Assembly (NCBI RefSeq): GCF_000406105.1
Contig: NZ_CM001974.1
Location: 4,605,629-4,669,628, forward strand
From: Dickeya chrysanthemi NCPPB 402
GTDB taxonomy: Bacteria; Pseudomonadota; Gammaproteobacteria; Enterobacterales; Enterobacteriaceae
Direction: 5' to 3'
DNA length: 64,000 nucleotides
The notes under the pieces are model-generated. The model saw only the letters and a program-made list of their open reading frames with translations, did not search any database and had not been told where the DNA came from. Position 1 is the first letter of the stretch; each line of letters begins with the position of its first letter. Position numbers and translations under genes: made by a program. Positions 11,664-22,267 of this stretch are shown here, one piece after another.

Positions 11664-13205
11664 ATGCAACTGAATTCCACCGAAATCAGTGAACTGATCA
11701 AGCAGCGGATTGCTCAGTTCAACGTTGTGAGCGAAGCTCATAACGAAGGTACGATTGTTTCCGTCAGTGACGGGATCATTCGCGTACACGGTCTGGCCGA
11801 TGTGATGCAGGGTGAGATGATCTCCCTGCCGGGCAACCGTTACGCGATCGCACTGAACCTGGAGCGCGACTCCGTTGGTGCGGTAGTAATGGGTCCGTAC
11901 GCGGATCTGGCCGAAGGCATGAAAGTCAAATGCACCGGCCGTATTCTGGAAGTGCCGGTTGGCCGTGGCCTGCTGGGCCGCGTGGTTAACACGCTGGGTG
12001 CGCCGATCGACGGTAAAGGTCCGCTGGAACATGATGGTTTCTCTGCCGTAGAAACCATTGCGCCGGGCGTTATCGATCGCCAGTCCGTTGATCAGCCGGT
12101 TCAGACCGGTTACAAGTCTGTGGACGCCATGATTCCAATCGGTCGTGGTCAGCGTGAGCTTATCATCGGCGACCGTCAGACTGGTAAAACTGCGCTGGCG
12201 ATTGATGCCATCATCAACCAGCGTGATTCCGGTATCAAATGTATTTATGTCGCTATCGGCCAGAAAGCGTCCACCATTGCTAACGTGGTGCGTAAACTGG
12301 AAGAGCACGGTGCGTTGGCCAATACCATCGTGGTGGTGGCAACCGCGTCTGAGTCTGCTGCGCTGCAATATCTGGCGCCGTATGCCGGTTGCGCCATGGG
12401 CGAATACTTCCGTGACCGCGGTGAAGATGCGCTGATCATTTACGATGACCTGTCTAAACAGGCTGTCGCTTATCGTCAGATTTCCCTGTTGCTTCGTCGT
12501 CCGCCTGGTCGTGAAGCTTATCCGGGTGACGTATTCTATCTGCACTCCCGTCTGCTGGAGCGTGCTGCGCGTGTTAACGCCGAGTACGTGGAAGCCTTCA
12601 CTAAAGGTGAAGTGAAAGGACAAACCGGTTCTTTGACCGCACTGCCGATCATCGAAACGCAGGCCGGCGACGTGTCCGCGTTCGTTCCGACCAACGTTAT
12701 CTCGATTACCGATGGTCAGATCTTCCTGGAATCCAACCTGTTCAACTCCGGTATTCGTCCGGCGGTTAACCCGGGGATTTCCGTATCCCGTGTGGGTGGT
12801 GCCGCACAGACCAAGATCATGAAGAAACTGTCCGGTGGTATTCGTACCGCACTGGCACAGTACCGCGAACTGGCAGCGTTCTCCCAGTTTGCCTCTGATC
12901 TGGACGATGCAACCCGTAAACAACTGAGCCACGGTCAGAAAGTGACCGAGCTGCTGAAACAGAAACAGTATGCGCCGATGTCCGTTGCGCAGCAGTCTCT
13001 GGTGCTGTTCGCGGCAGAACGCGGTTATCTGGAAGACGTTGAACTGGCGAAAGTCGGCAGTTTTGAAGCCGCACTGCTGGCTTACGCCAGCCGTGAGCAC
13101 GGCGAGCTTCTGCAGCAGATCGACCAGACTGGCGCTTATAACGATGAGATCGAGGGTAAATTCAAAGGCATCCTCGATACCTTTAAGGCAACCCAGTCCT
13201 GGTAA
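11664..13205 (+). CDS. atpA: ATP synthase F1 subunit alpha
   Basis: Non-catalytic nucleotide-binding alpha subunit of F1, 513 residues as in E. coli. P-loop GDRQTGKT is at 169-176; the [18 protein letters not shown] region near 360-375 holds the arginine finger that reaches into the beta catalytic site. The N-terminal helix contacts delta. Preceded by AAGGGGACTGGAG. Identity unambiguous. Confidence 0.98.
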   Translation: MQLNSTEISELIKQRIAQFNVVSEAHNEGTIVSVSDGIIRVHGLADVMQGEMISLPGNRYAIALNLERDSVGAVVMGPYADLAEGMKVKCTGRILEVPVGRGLLGRVVNTLGAPIDGKGPLEHDGFSAVETIAPGVIDRQSVDQPVQTGYKSVDAMIPIGRGQRELIIGDRQTGKTALAIDAIINQRDSGIKCIYVAIGQKASTIANVVRKLEEHGALANTIVVVATASESAALQYLAPYAGCAMGEYFRDRGEDALIIYDDLSKQAVAYRQISLLLRRPPGREAYPGDVFYLHSRLLERAARVNAEYVEAFTKGEVKGQTGSLTALPIIETQAGDVSAFVPTNVISITDGQIFLESNLFNSGIRPAVNPGISVSRVGGAAQTKIMKKLSGGIRTALAQYRELAAFSQFASDLDDATRKQLSHGQKVTELLKQKQYAPMSVAQQSLVLFAAERGYLEDVELAKVGSFEAALLAYASREHGELLQQIDQTGAYNDEIEGKFKGILDTFKATQSW

Positions 13206-13258
13206 CGCCCCGTGGCCTGCCTTAACGGCAGGCCGCTAGGCATTGAGGAGAAGCTAAG

Positions 13259-14122
13259 ATGGCCGGCGCAAAAGAGATACGTAGTAAGATCGGAAGCGTC
13301 CAGAACACGCAGAAGATCACCAAAGCGATGGAAATGGTCGCCGCTTCCAAAATGCGTAAATCGCAGGATCGTATGGCGGCCAGCCGTCCTTATGCGGAAA
13401 CCATACGCAAAGTGATTGGTCACCTTGCGTTAGGGAATCTGGAATATAAACACCCGTACCTGGAAGAGCGTGAAGTCAAACGCGTCGGGTATCTGGTGGT
13501 GTCTACCGATCGTGGCCTGTGTGGCGGCCTGAACATTAACCTGTTCAAGAAGCTGCTGGGTGATATGAAAGCCTGGAATGAAAAAGGCGCCGAGGTTGAT
13601 CTGGCGATGATTGGTTCCAAAGGCGTTTCTTTCTTCGGCTCAGTAGGCGCAAACATTGTTGCTCAGGTTACCGGCATGGGGGACAACCCTTCGCTGTCCG
13701 AACTTATCGGGCCGGTGAAAGTCATGCTGCAGGCCTACGACGAAGGTCGTCTGGACAAACTGTACGTGGTGAGCAACAAGTTCATCAATACCATGTCTCA
13801 GGTTCCACAAGTTGTTCAGCTGCTGCCATTGCCTCCGGCAGAAGAAGGCGGGCTGACGAAGAAATCCTGGGATTACCTGTATGAACCCGATCCTAAGCCG
13901 CTACTGGATACCCTGTTGCGCCGCTATGTGGAGTCTCAGGTTTATCAGGGCGTCGTAGAAAACCTGGCCAGTGAGCAGGCCGCGCGAATGGTAGCGATGA
14001 AGGCCGCAACAGATAACGGCGGCAACCTGATCAAAGAGCTGCAGTTGGTTTACAACAAGGCTCGTCAGGCAAGCATCACTCAGGAACTCACCGAAATCGT
14101 ATCGGGAGCCTCCGCGGTTTAA
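13259..14122 (+). CDS. atpG: ATP synthase F1 subunit gamma
   Basis: Central rotor shaft of F1, 287 residues. N-terminal helix ([31 protein letters not shown]) and C-terminal helix ([19 protein letters not shown]) form the coiled-coil axle, with an alpha/beta domain between that includes the DRGLCGGLN motif. The ATG follows TGAGGAG. Gap to atpA is 53 nt. Confidence 0.98.
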   Translation: MAGAKEIRSKIGSVQNTQKITKAMEMVAASKMRKSQDRMAASRPYAETIRKVIGHLALGNLEYKHPYLEEREVKRVGYLVVSTDRGLCGGLNINLFKKLLGDMKAWNEKGAEVDLAMIGSKGVSFFGSVGANIVAQVTGMGDNPSLSELIGPVKVMLQAYDEGRLDKLYVVSNKFINTMSQVPQVVQLLPLPPAEEGGLTKKSWDYLYEPDPKPLLDTLLRRYVESQVYQGVVENLASEQAARMVAMKAATDNGGNLIKELQLVYNKARQASITQELTEIVSGASAV

Positions 14123-15553
<1,431 letters not shown>

Positions 15554-15573
15554 CGCCTTGATAGGAGGGTGAT

Positions 15574-15996
15574 ATGGCTGCTATGACTTACCATCTGGAT
15601 GTCGTTAGTGCGGAACAGGCAATGTTTTCCGGTCTGGTGCAGAAAATCCAGGTGACCGGTAGCGACGGCGAACTGGGAATTTATCCTGGCCACGCCCCCC
15701 TGCTCACGGCCATTAAGCCTGGTATGGTGCGCATTGTTAAACAGCACGGCGAAGAAGAGTATATCTACCTGTCCGGCGGTATCCTTGAGGTACAACCGAA
15801 CATGGTGACCGTGCTGTCCGATACCGCCATTCGTGGGCAGGACCTTGATGAAGCGCGTGCGATGGAAGCGAAGCGCAGAGCCGAAGAGCATATTCGTAAT
15901 TCACACGGTGATGTGGATTATGCTCAAGCCTCTGCCGATTTGGCGAAAGCCATCGCTAAACTGCGTGTCATCGAGCTGACCAAAAAAGCGATGTAA
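15574..15996 (+). CDS. atpC: ATP synthase F1 subunit epsilon
   Basis: Epsilon subunit, coupling and inhibitory regulator of F1. The 140-residue product has the N-terminal beta-sandwich ([19 protein letters not shown]) and the C-terminal two-helix hairpin that can insert into F1. It carries one additional alanine after Met compared with the common MAMTYHLD start. Shine-Dalgarno TAGGAGG. Last gene of the operon, followed within 35 nt by a terminator. Confidence 0.97.
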   Translation: MAAMTYHLDVVSAEQAMFSGLVQKIQVTGSDGELGIYPGHAPLLTAIKPGMVRIVKQHGEEEYIYLSGGILEVQPNMVTVLSDTAIRGQDLDEARAMEAKRRAEEHIRNSHGDVDYAQASADLAKAIAKLRVIELTKKAM

Positions 15997-16030
15997 CAGA
16001 TGCAGATGTAACCATCATGCAGATGTAAAA

Positions 16031-16059
16031 AAGCCAGCTGATTCAAGCTGGCTTTTTTT
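16031..16059. terminator. Bidirectional terminator between atpC and pelX
   Basis: 9 bp stem AAGCCAGCT / AGCTGGCTT with a 6 nt loop, followed by a T-run on the plus strand and preceded by an A-run that gives a T-run on the minus strand. It ends the atp operon and, from the other side, pelX. Confidence 0.9.
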
Positions 16060-16126
16060 ATGCCTGACAGAGCGTCAGGCTGGTGTTGATGGGTACCGGT
16101 TTCGGTGCCTTTGGGTTTTATGTCGG

Positions 16127-18328
16127 TTACTTCTTCTGCAGAAAATCACCCAGTTGCAGGCTGCCTTTTTCATCCCGGCTGAAGACCGCTGGCACCGCGA
16201 CGGATTTGTAATTCGCCGTCGTGATTTCCTTACCCTGACTGTTGACCGCTCGATTATTCCTGATGAAGTAGTTGCTGGCGTCCAGCCGGCCTACCACGGC
16301 ATCGTCATACTTGCCGGGTTGGGTACGCAGTGAAACGTTGTTTTTGAAAATCCCTTGTTTTTCATAGCCATAGTAAGGGCTTGGGCGGAAGATAAAGTTG
16401 AAGCGAACGTTATCCAGCGCGATGTTATTGGAGACTTGCAGCGCGCCGGGGTTGAAGTTGTCGCTGAACCCGTCCATGTGGTTACCGATAGCAATGCTAT
16501 TTTTCACCTGATGCGCTACGGGTTGGCCTTCTCCGCCCAGTTTAAAGCCGTTGCTGGTGTTGTTGAGTGAAATGGAATTCTCGATCATCACAGCCCCATT
16601 CGGGCCATCCTCAATTTTGTTGAACAGGTCGAAGCCGTCGTCAACGTTGTCATGGGAGAATGCGCCGCGAATGACGTTACCCTCGCCAACACGCATTTTT
16701 ACTGCAAAACCATCGGCATCTTTTTTGCTTGGGTCCTGATTGCTGTGTGATTCTGAATTGAGAATCAGGTTATGGCTGGCCCACAACGGGCGACCTACGT
16801 TATCGCTGGACGACACCTGAATACCGGTATTGTCGCAGTGGTGCGCCAGGACGCGTTCAATCTGGTTGTGGCTACCTTCAATACGGAAGCTTTTTTCCGT
16901 GATTTCAATCCCTTTGACTTTCCAATAGCTGGCGTTGAGCTGGAGGCCGTGGAATACCGCTTTTTTGCCGACAGGCATCAACGTTTTCATGCCTTTGGCG
17001 TTGCCGCTGGCGCTGACAGGAATAACGGTGGCGCTGTAGTCGCCATCCATCAGCCACAATGTGCCGCCACCCGGCAACGCATTGATGGCGGTTTTAATAT
17101 CCAGCGGTGCATTTTTACTACCATCGTTACCCGCTTTGCCTTCCGGGGAGACATACAGATTTCTGGCGTCGGCCAGCGTAATTTTTTCTACGCTGAAAGA
17201 GGTTTCTTTTGCCGTTTTATCTTCACCCTCGCTTGGGATATAGACCAGTTTGAAATCTGATTTTTGTTGCGTCAGCCTGGTGGTCAGAGAGAAATCATCG
17301 CCGGCGCGAACACGTTGCGGTTTACCCAGCGATTTACCGTTTTGGAACACTTCGACTGTGCCGTTGTAATTCACTCGCGCCTGTACCGGATAGGTGTCGC
17401 TGGTGGAAAGCGAAGACGATGCGACTTGCAGCAGTGGCGCAGTGGTTTCTGCTTTGAACGGCGCGGAAGGTTTGGTATTCGCCGGGCTGGTGGTCAGACT
17501 GGCGTTACTGATGGTTATTTTCGCATTACGTGACGCGAAGAACCCCACATAGTAGTGATCCTTGTCCTGATGGGTCACTAAATCCGCCCCTTTGACGGTT
17601 TTGCTGACCCATTGGTCACTGCCCTTAGGGGCGTAAGCGGTGATGAAACCGTCATTGGTACGCTCCAGTTTCAGGCGGAACGTTGGCGTCTGTTCCAGAT
17701 TAATTTTTTCCTGGTAGCTGGTGCGGGTAATTTCTGCGTTGGTATTGCCCCAGGGCTGCGTCACGCCATTGCGGCTGATGAGCTGCATTTTCACTTCGGT
17801 TTTCGATTTTTTATCCTGCGTCATGATGGCGTTCATCACCATATTCGACGCCGCCGGAAACTCTTCGTATCCTTCTTTCAACGGTTCCTGACGGGGGACA
17901 CCGAGAATATCGCGTACCAGCAGGCCAGCACCTTCCTGAGCGTTGGGTTTGGCATCGCTTTCCGGGCCGAACTGCTCGACCGTCACATCAGATTGCAGCG
18001 TGAAATTTACATTGGCAGGCAATTGAGTGTAGAAGAAGGTCAATCCGTCATGAGTGTTGGCGATTTTCCCGCCCCGGCTTTCGATGGTAATCGGTGCGGA
18101 CAGATCGGCTTTATCGTTGACCGTCAGTTTCTTGCCGTTGATGGTCACGTCGTTGACGCCCACCTTTTCCGGTAATACGTTGGTGGCGAAATTCACATCC
18201 GTAGACTGGCCGAACGCGATGCCACGCCAGACTGGCGCCACATCCTGAGTAGCGAAAGCGGTGTTGGAGCCCAGAAGCAAAAGCGAATTAAGGGCGACAG
18301 AGAGCAGCCCCGAAGCAGCGTATTTCAT
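16127..18328 (-). CDS. pelX: PelX-type periplasmic exopolygalacturonate lyase (PL9)
   Basis: Polysaccharide lyase family 9 enzyme; PelX of the E. chrysanthemi group releases unsaturated digalacturonate from oligogalacturonides in the periplasm. I start at ATG 18328 (733 residues): it has GGGGAAA upstream and begins with a clean signal peptide cut near AFA-TQ (26/27), whereas the frame extending to 18448 runs through the operator region. N-terminal about 290 residues are a beta-rich accessory part; the right-handed beta-helix follows. Counting against the known PL9 Ca2+ site, D539, D563, D564 and D567 (DADG and VDDGFD) have exactly the expected spacing, and K596 in NGFKLGG is the likely catalytic base. 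Monocistronic, convergent with the atp operon. Confidence 0.9.
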   Translation of the reverse strand: MKYAASGLLSVALNSLLLLGSNTAFATQDVAPVWRGIAFGQSTDVNFATNVLPEKVGVNDVTINGKKLTVNDKADLSAPITIESRGGKIANTHDGLTFFYTQLPANVNFTLQSDVTVEQFGPESDAKPNAQEGAGLLVRDILGVPRQEPLKEGYEEFPAASNMVMNAIMTQDKKSKTEVKMQLISRNGVTQPWGNTNAEITRTSYQEKINLEQTPTFRLKLERTNDGFITAYAPKGSDQWVSKTVKGADLVTHQDKDHYYVGFFASRNAKITISNASLTTSPANTKPSAPFKAETTAPLLQVASSSLSTSDTYPVQARVNYNGTVEVFQNGKSLGKPQRVRAGDDFSLTTRLTQQKSDFKLVYIPSEGEDKTAKETSFSVEKITLADARNLYVSPEGKAGNDGSKNAPLDIKTAINALPGGGTLWLMDGDYSATVIPVSASGNAKGMKTLMPVGKKAVFHGLQLNASYWKVKGIEITEKSFRIEGSHNQIERVLAHHCDNTGIQVSSSDNVGRPLWASHNLILNSESHSNQDPSKKDADGFAVKMRVGEGNVIRGAFSHDNVDDGFDLFNKIEDGPNGAVMIENSISLNNTSNGFKLGGEGQPVAHQVKNSIAIGNHMDGFSDNFNPGALQVSNNIALDNVRFNFIFRPSPYYGYEKQGIFKNNVSLRTQPGKYDDAVVGRLDASNYFIRNNRAVNSQGKEITTANYKSVAVPAVFSRDEKGSLQLGDFLQKK

Positions 18329-18370
18329 GTTTTCCCCATCATTATTTGTTTTTGAACGGCGTATTATGTC

Positions 18371-18394
18371 AAAAAATGAAACACTGTTTCTTTT
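18371..18394 (-). promoter_or_regulatory. KdgR-like operator 1 upstream of pelX
   Basis: Imperfect palindrome with half-sites TGAAAC and GTTTC, A-rich on the left and T-rich on the right, 43 nt before the pelX start. It resembles the GAAAC/GTTTC core of KdgR boxes that control pectinolysis genes. Assignment is by motif and gene function. Confidence 0.65.
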
Positions 18395-18428
18395 GTTCGC
18401 TTCACAATCTGAGCGGTGAAATTCATCT

Positions 18429-18452
18429 AATGAAACAATTAGTTTCATTTTG
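18429..18452 (-). promoter_or_regulatory. KdgR-like operator 2 upstream of pelX
   Basis: Perfect inverted repeat AATGAAAC / GTTTCATT around a 5 nt centre, 58 bp from operator 1. Two KdgR-like sites in tandem would allow tight repression and release by 2-keto-3-deoxygluconate; the spacer length differs slightly between the two sites. Confidence 0.65.
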
Positions 18453-18687
18453 TTATGCCGTCTTGATGTGAACGGATAGGGTGCCTTGGTTTGCTCCGGC
18501 GGGTGTTGGTGTTGGCACCGATATCCTTCCGGGTTAGGTAGACTTTGATTAATGCTTTTTTCAGACAGGAATAGATTCTGAGACGTATTTTTCGCTGAAA
18601 AATATGTAGTAATCCGGTGCGATAACGGGTTTACTTTCGTTCGTCCATCTTCAGTGGGACACCATTCAGTTTTTAGTCAGGATGCCT

Positions 18688-20058
18688 ATGTCAAACAGTG
18701 CAATGAGTGTGGTTATCCTTGCCGCCGGTAAGGGAACCCGCATGTATTCCGATCTTCCCAAAGTTCTTCACCCTCTGGCGGGTAAACCGATAGTTCAGCA
18801 TGTGATCGATGCGGCGATGGCGGTTGGCGCACGTCGTATTCATCTGGTTTACGGACACGGTGCAAACCTGATTCGGGAAACGCTGACGGAAACGTCGTTG
18901 AATTGGGTATTGCAGGCCGAGCAGTTGGGAACCGGCCATGCGGTGCAGCAAGCGGCCGATGGTTTTGACGATAACGAAGACATCCTGATTTTGTACGGCG
19001 ACGTGCCGCTGATTTCCCCTGCAACGTTGCAGCGTTTGGTGGCAGCCAAACCGCAAGGCGGGATTGGCCTGCTGACCGTCAATCTGGCTGACCCTACCGG
19101 TTACGGCCGTATTGTGCGGGACAACGGCGAAGTGGTGGGGATTGTGGAGCATAAAGACGCCACCGAACAGCAGCGTGCGATCACCGAAATCAACACCGGC
19201 ATTCTGGTGGCGGGCGGTCGCGATTTGAAGCGTTGGTTAAGCCAGCTCAATAATCACAATGTGCAAGGCGAATATTATCTTACCGATATCATCGCCATGG
19301 CCTCGCAGGAAGGCCAACGCGTGGTGGCGGTGCAGCCGTCGCGTCTGAGTGAGGTGGAAGGCATCAATAACCGTCTGCAACTGGCGACGCTGGAGCGTAC
19401 TTACCAGCGCGAGCAGGCGGAACAGTTATTGCTGGCGGGTGTCATGCTGCTGGACCCGGCGCGTTTTGACCTGCGTGGCGAACTGGTGCATGGCCGTGAT
19501 GTGACGATCGATGCCAACGTCATTCTGGAAGGCCGGGTGACGCTGGGTAATCGGGTGAAAATCGGCGCGGGCTGCGTGATCAAAAACAGTGAGATCGGCG
19601 ACGATTGCGAGCTTAGCCCCTACACCGTGGTGGAAAACGCAGTACTGGAAGCGCGTTGTACCGTTGGCCCGTTTGCTCGCCTGCGCCCTGGCGCGGTGCT
19701 GGAAGAAGAGGCGCATGTCGGCAATTTTGTTGAATTGAAAAAAGCGCGTCTCGGCAAAGGATCGAAAGCCGGTCATCTGACTTACCTCGGTGATACGGAA
19801 ATCGGCTCTGATGTGAATATCGGCGCAGGTGTGATTACCTGTAACTACGATGGCGCCAATAAACACCAGACGATAATTGGCAACGATGTGTTTGTCGGTT
19901 CGGATAGCCAGTTGATTGCACCGGTTAAGGTGGCCAACGGCGCCACCATTGGGGCAGGCACCACGGTCACCCGTGATGTGGGTGAAAACGAACTGGTTAT
20001 CAGCCGCGTAAAACAAACCCATATCACCGGCTGGAAACGCCCGGTGAAGAAAAAATAG
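18688..20058 (+). CDS. glmU: GlmU, GlcN-1-P acetyltransferase / GlcNAc-1-P uridyltransferase
   Basis: Bifunctional cytoplasmic enzyme making UDP-GlcNAc for peptidoglycan and LPS. ATG at 18688 is chosen over the ATG at 18682 because the AGGA Shine-Dalgarno (18679-18682) overlaps the latter; the result is 456 residues, the E. coli length. N-terminal pyrophosphorylase domain has [15 protein letters not shown] (8-22) and YGDVPL; the C-terminal half is a left-handed beta-helix of hexapeptide repeats ending in the acetyltransferase site ([15 protein letters not shown]). It follows atp/pelX and precedes glmS as in E. coli. Confidence 0.96.
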   Translation: MSNSAMSVVILAAGKGTRMYSDLPKVLHPLAGKPIVQHVIDAAMAVGARRIHLVYGHGANLIRETLTETSLNWVLQAEQLGTGHAVQQAADGFDDNEDILILYGDVPLISPATLQRLVAAKPQGGIGLLTVNLADPTGYGRIVRDNGEVVGIVEHKDATEQQRAITEINTGILVAGGRDLKRWLSQLNNHNVQGEYYLTDIIAMASQEGQRVVAVQPSRLSEVEGINNRLQLATLERTYQREQAEQLLLAGVMLLDPARFDLRGELVHGRDVTIDANVILEGRVTLGNRVKIGAGCVIKNSEIGDDCELSPYTVVENAVLEARCTVGPFARLRPGAVLEEEAHVGNFVELKKARLGKGSKAGHLTYLGDTEIGSDVNIGAGVITCNYDGANKHQTIIGNDVFVGSDSQLIAPVKVANGATIGAGTTVTRDVGENELVISRVKQTHITGWKRPVKKK

Positions 20059-20063
20059 TTTTA

Positions 20064-20197
20064 TCCCCCGGATGCGGCGTTCTACTTTATCTTTATTGCG
20101 TGTTTAGCTTTAGCGCGTGGAACGCCGCTGAACCTTAGGGGGAATGCGTCTTGATTTAAGACGGTTTCGGCCTGTGTTCTCATGGTGAATACAGGCC
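20064..20197 (+). promoter_or_regulatory. Structured glmU-glmS intergenic RNA
   Basis: The 254 bp between glmU and glmS contains two clear foldbacks. The first pairs GCGGCGTTC (20074-20082) with GAACGCCGC (20120-20128), bracketed by an outer TCCCCC / GGGGGA pairing. The second is GGCCTGT / ACAGGCC at 20169-20197 (7 bp plus three weaker pairs, 9 nt loop). In E. coli this region holds RNase E processing and GlmZ sRNA pairing that control glmS translation; a comparable role here is inference. Confidence 0.55.
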
Positions 20198-20312
20198 AAA
20201 ACATAATAATCCCCATTCTCTACAAGGCTCGGGGAACCCGGAAAAAACCGGAACAATCAGGTCTAAAGACATCGTGGTGACACAATATGTCACGTTTACA
20301 GGAATACAACCG

Positions 20313-22148
20313 ATGTGTGGAATTGTAGGCGCTGTTGCGCAACGAGATATTGCTGAGATCCTGCTGGAGGGGCTACGCCGCCTCGAGTACCGTGGTTATG
20401 ACTCTGCCGGTCTGGCGGTGGTGAATAGTGAAGGAACGGTGTCCCGCCTGCGCCGTCTGGGTAAAGTGCAGGTGTTGGCTCAGGCGGCGGAAGAGCATCC
20501 GCTGTTGGGCGGAACCGGCATTGCCCACACCCGTTGGGCGACCCACGGTGAACCGTCTGAGCAGAATGCTCACCCGCATGTGTCTGGCGACATTATTGTG
20601 GTGCACAACGGTATCATTGAAAACCATGAGCCGCTGCGCGAGTTACTGGTATCCCGTGGCTATCATTTTGTTTCCGAAACCGATACCGAAGTGGTGGCGC
20701 ATCTGGTGCATTGGGAACAGCAGCAGAACGGCGGTTCGTTGCTGGATATCGTACAGCGCGTTATCCCGCAGTTGCGTGGTGCGTACGGCATGGTGCTGCT
20801 GGATAGCCGCGACCCCAGCGTACTGGTTGCCGCACGTTCCGGTAGCCCGCTGGTGATTGGCCGTGGTGTCGGTGAAAACTTTATTGCTTCCGATCAGCTG
20901 GCATTGCTGCCGGTAACTCGTCGCTTCATCTTCCTGGAAGAAGGTGACATCGCCGAAATCACGCGTCGTACCGTGCGCATCGTCAACCGCCAGGGGCAGG
21001 ACGTTCAGCGCGAAGAAATTGAATCAAAGGTACAGTACGATGCCGGCGATAAAGGCGCGTACCGTCACTACATGCAAAAAGAGATCTACGAGCAGCCGAT
21101 GGCGATTAAAAACACCCTGGAAGGGCGTTTTAGTCACGGCGAGATCAACTTGTCCGAACTGGGTCCGCAAGCTGATGCATTGCTGGCACAGGTGCAGCAT
21201 ATCCAGATTATCGCCTGCGGTACGTCTTATAACTCCGGCATGGTATCGCGTTACTGGTTTGAGTCGCTGGCGGGGATTCCATGCGACGTGGAAATCGCCT
21301 CGGAATTCCGTTACCGCAAACCGGCGGTGCGCGCTAACAGCCTGATGATTACCCTGTCTCAGTCCGGTGAAACCGCCGATACGCTAGCGGCATTGCGTTT
21401 GTCGAAAGAACTGGGGTATCTGGGGTCGCTGGCGATTTGTAACGTAGCGGGTTCGTCGCTGGTGCGTGAATCGAATCTGGCGCTGATGACCCGCGCCGGT
21501 ACCGAAATCGGCGTGGCATCCACCAAGGCATTCACGACACAATTGACGGTATTGCTGATGCTGGTGGCGCGTATTGGTCGTCTGCGCGGTATGGATGCTC
21601 GTATCGAGCACGATATCGTACATGCTTTGCAGGCATTGCCGGCGCGTATCGAACAGATGCTGTCGCAAGACAAACTGATCGAATCGCTGGCGGAAGGCTT
21701 CTCCGACAAGCACCATGCGTTGTTCCTGGGCCGTGGCGACCAGTATCCGATAGCAATGGAAGGGGCGCTCAAGCTCAAAGAGATCTCCTATATACACGCG
21801 GAAGCCTATGCGGCGGGTGAACTGAAACACGGGCCGCTGGCGCTGATCGACGCCGATATGCCGGTGGTGGTGGTCGCGCCCAACAACGACCTGCTGGAAA
21901 AACTGAAATCCAACATTGAAGAAGTGCGTGCCCGCGGTGGTGAACTCTACGTATTTGCCGATGAACAGGCCGGTTTCACTTCCGACAGCGACATGATGAA
22001 GATCATCCAGTTGCCGCACGTGGAAGAGGTGATTGCGCCGATCTTCTACACCGTGCCGCTGCAACTGTTGTCGTACCATGTTGCTCTAATCAAAGGCACC
22101 GATGTAGACCAGCCGCGTAACCTGGCGAAGTCGGTAACGGTGGAGTAA
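20313..22148 (+). CDS. glmS: GlmS, L-glutamine:fructose-6-phosphate amidotransferase
   Basis: Makes glucosamine-6-phosphate from fructose-6-phosphate and glutamine, first step to UDP-GlcNAc. The start at 20313 places Cys directly after Met (MCGIVG), required because the N-terminal cysteine is the glutaminase nucleophile; a longer frame from 20274 would bury it. CAGGAA precedes the start. N-terminal Ntn hydrolase domain (to about 240) contains HTRWATHG and HNGIIENHE; two SIS domains follow, with CGTSYNSG and the C-terminal [11 protein letters not shown]. 611 residues versus 609 in E. coli. Confidence 0.97.
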   Translation: MCGIVGAVAQRDIAEILLEGLRRLEYRGYDSAGLAVVNSEGTVSRLRRLGKVQVLAQAAEEHPLLGGTGIAHTRWATHGEPSEQNAHPHVSGDIIVVHNGIIENHEPLRELLVSRGYHFVSETDTEVVAHLVHWEQQQNGGSLLDIVQRVIPQLRGAYGMVLLDSRDPSVLVAARSGSPLVIGRGVGENFIASDQLALLPVTRRFIFLEEGDIAEITRRTVRIVNRQGQDVQREEIESKVQYDAGDKGAYRHYMQKEIYEQPMAIKNTLEGRFSHGEINLSELGPQADALLAQVQHIQIIACGTSYNSGMVSRYWFESLAGIPCDVEIASEFRYRKPAVRANSLMITLSQSGETADTLAALRLSKELGYLGSLAICNVAGSSLVRESNLALMTRAGTEIGVASTKAFTTQLTVLLMLVARIGRLRGMDARIEHDIVHALQALPARIEQMLSQDKLIESLAEGFSDKHHALFLGRGDQYPIAMEGALKLKEISYIHAEAYAAGELKHGPLALIDADMPVVVVAPNNDLLEKLKSNIEEVRARGGELYVFADEQAGFTSDSDMMKIIQLPHVEEVIAPIFYTVPLQLLSYHVALIKGTDVDQPRNLAKSVTVE

Positions 22149-22191
22149 AAGGGTCGATATTATTTAATCTTGACCCGAAAAAACATATATC

Positions 22192-22224
22192 AAAAGCCTT
22201 GGGGTTCTGTCTCAGGGCTTTTTT
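22192..22224. terminator. Terminator after glmS
   Basis: Stem AAAAGCC / GGCTTTT extended by three further positions with one mismatch, then TTTTTT. The A-rich left arm makes it potentially bidirectional, so it may also serve the minus-strand gene ending at 22268. Confidence 0.8.
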
Positions 22225-22267
22225 CATTGTATTTAGAATGAAAGGACGACGACTCAATCAATACCTT

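Noticed and set aside
11517..13100. 527-codon minus-strand frame under atpA
   Set aside because: Shadow of a highly expressed gene with biased codon use; product is low-complexity and has no domain.
18329..18448. 40-residue N-terminal extension of PelX
   Set aside because: It would cover the KdgR-like sites and bury the signal peptide; ATG 18328 has the Shine-Dalgarno.
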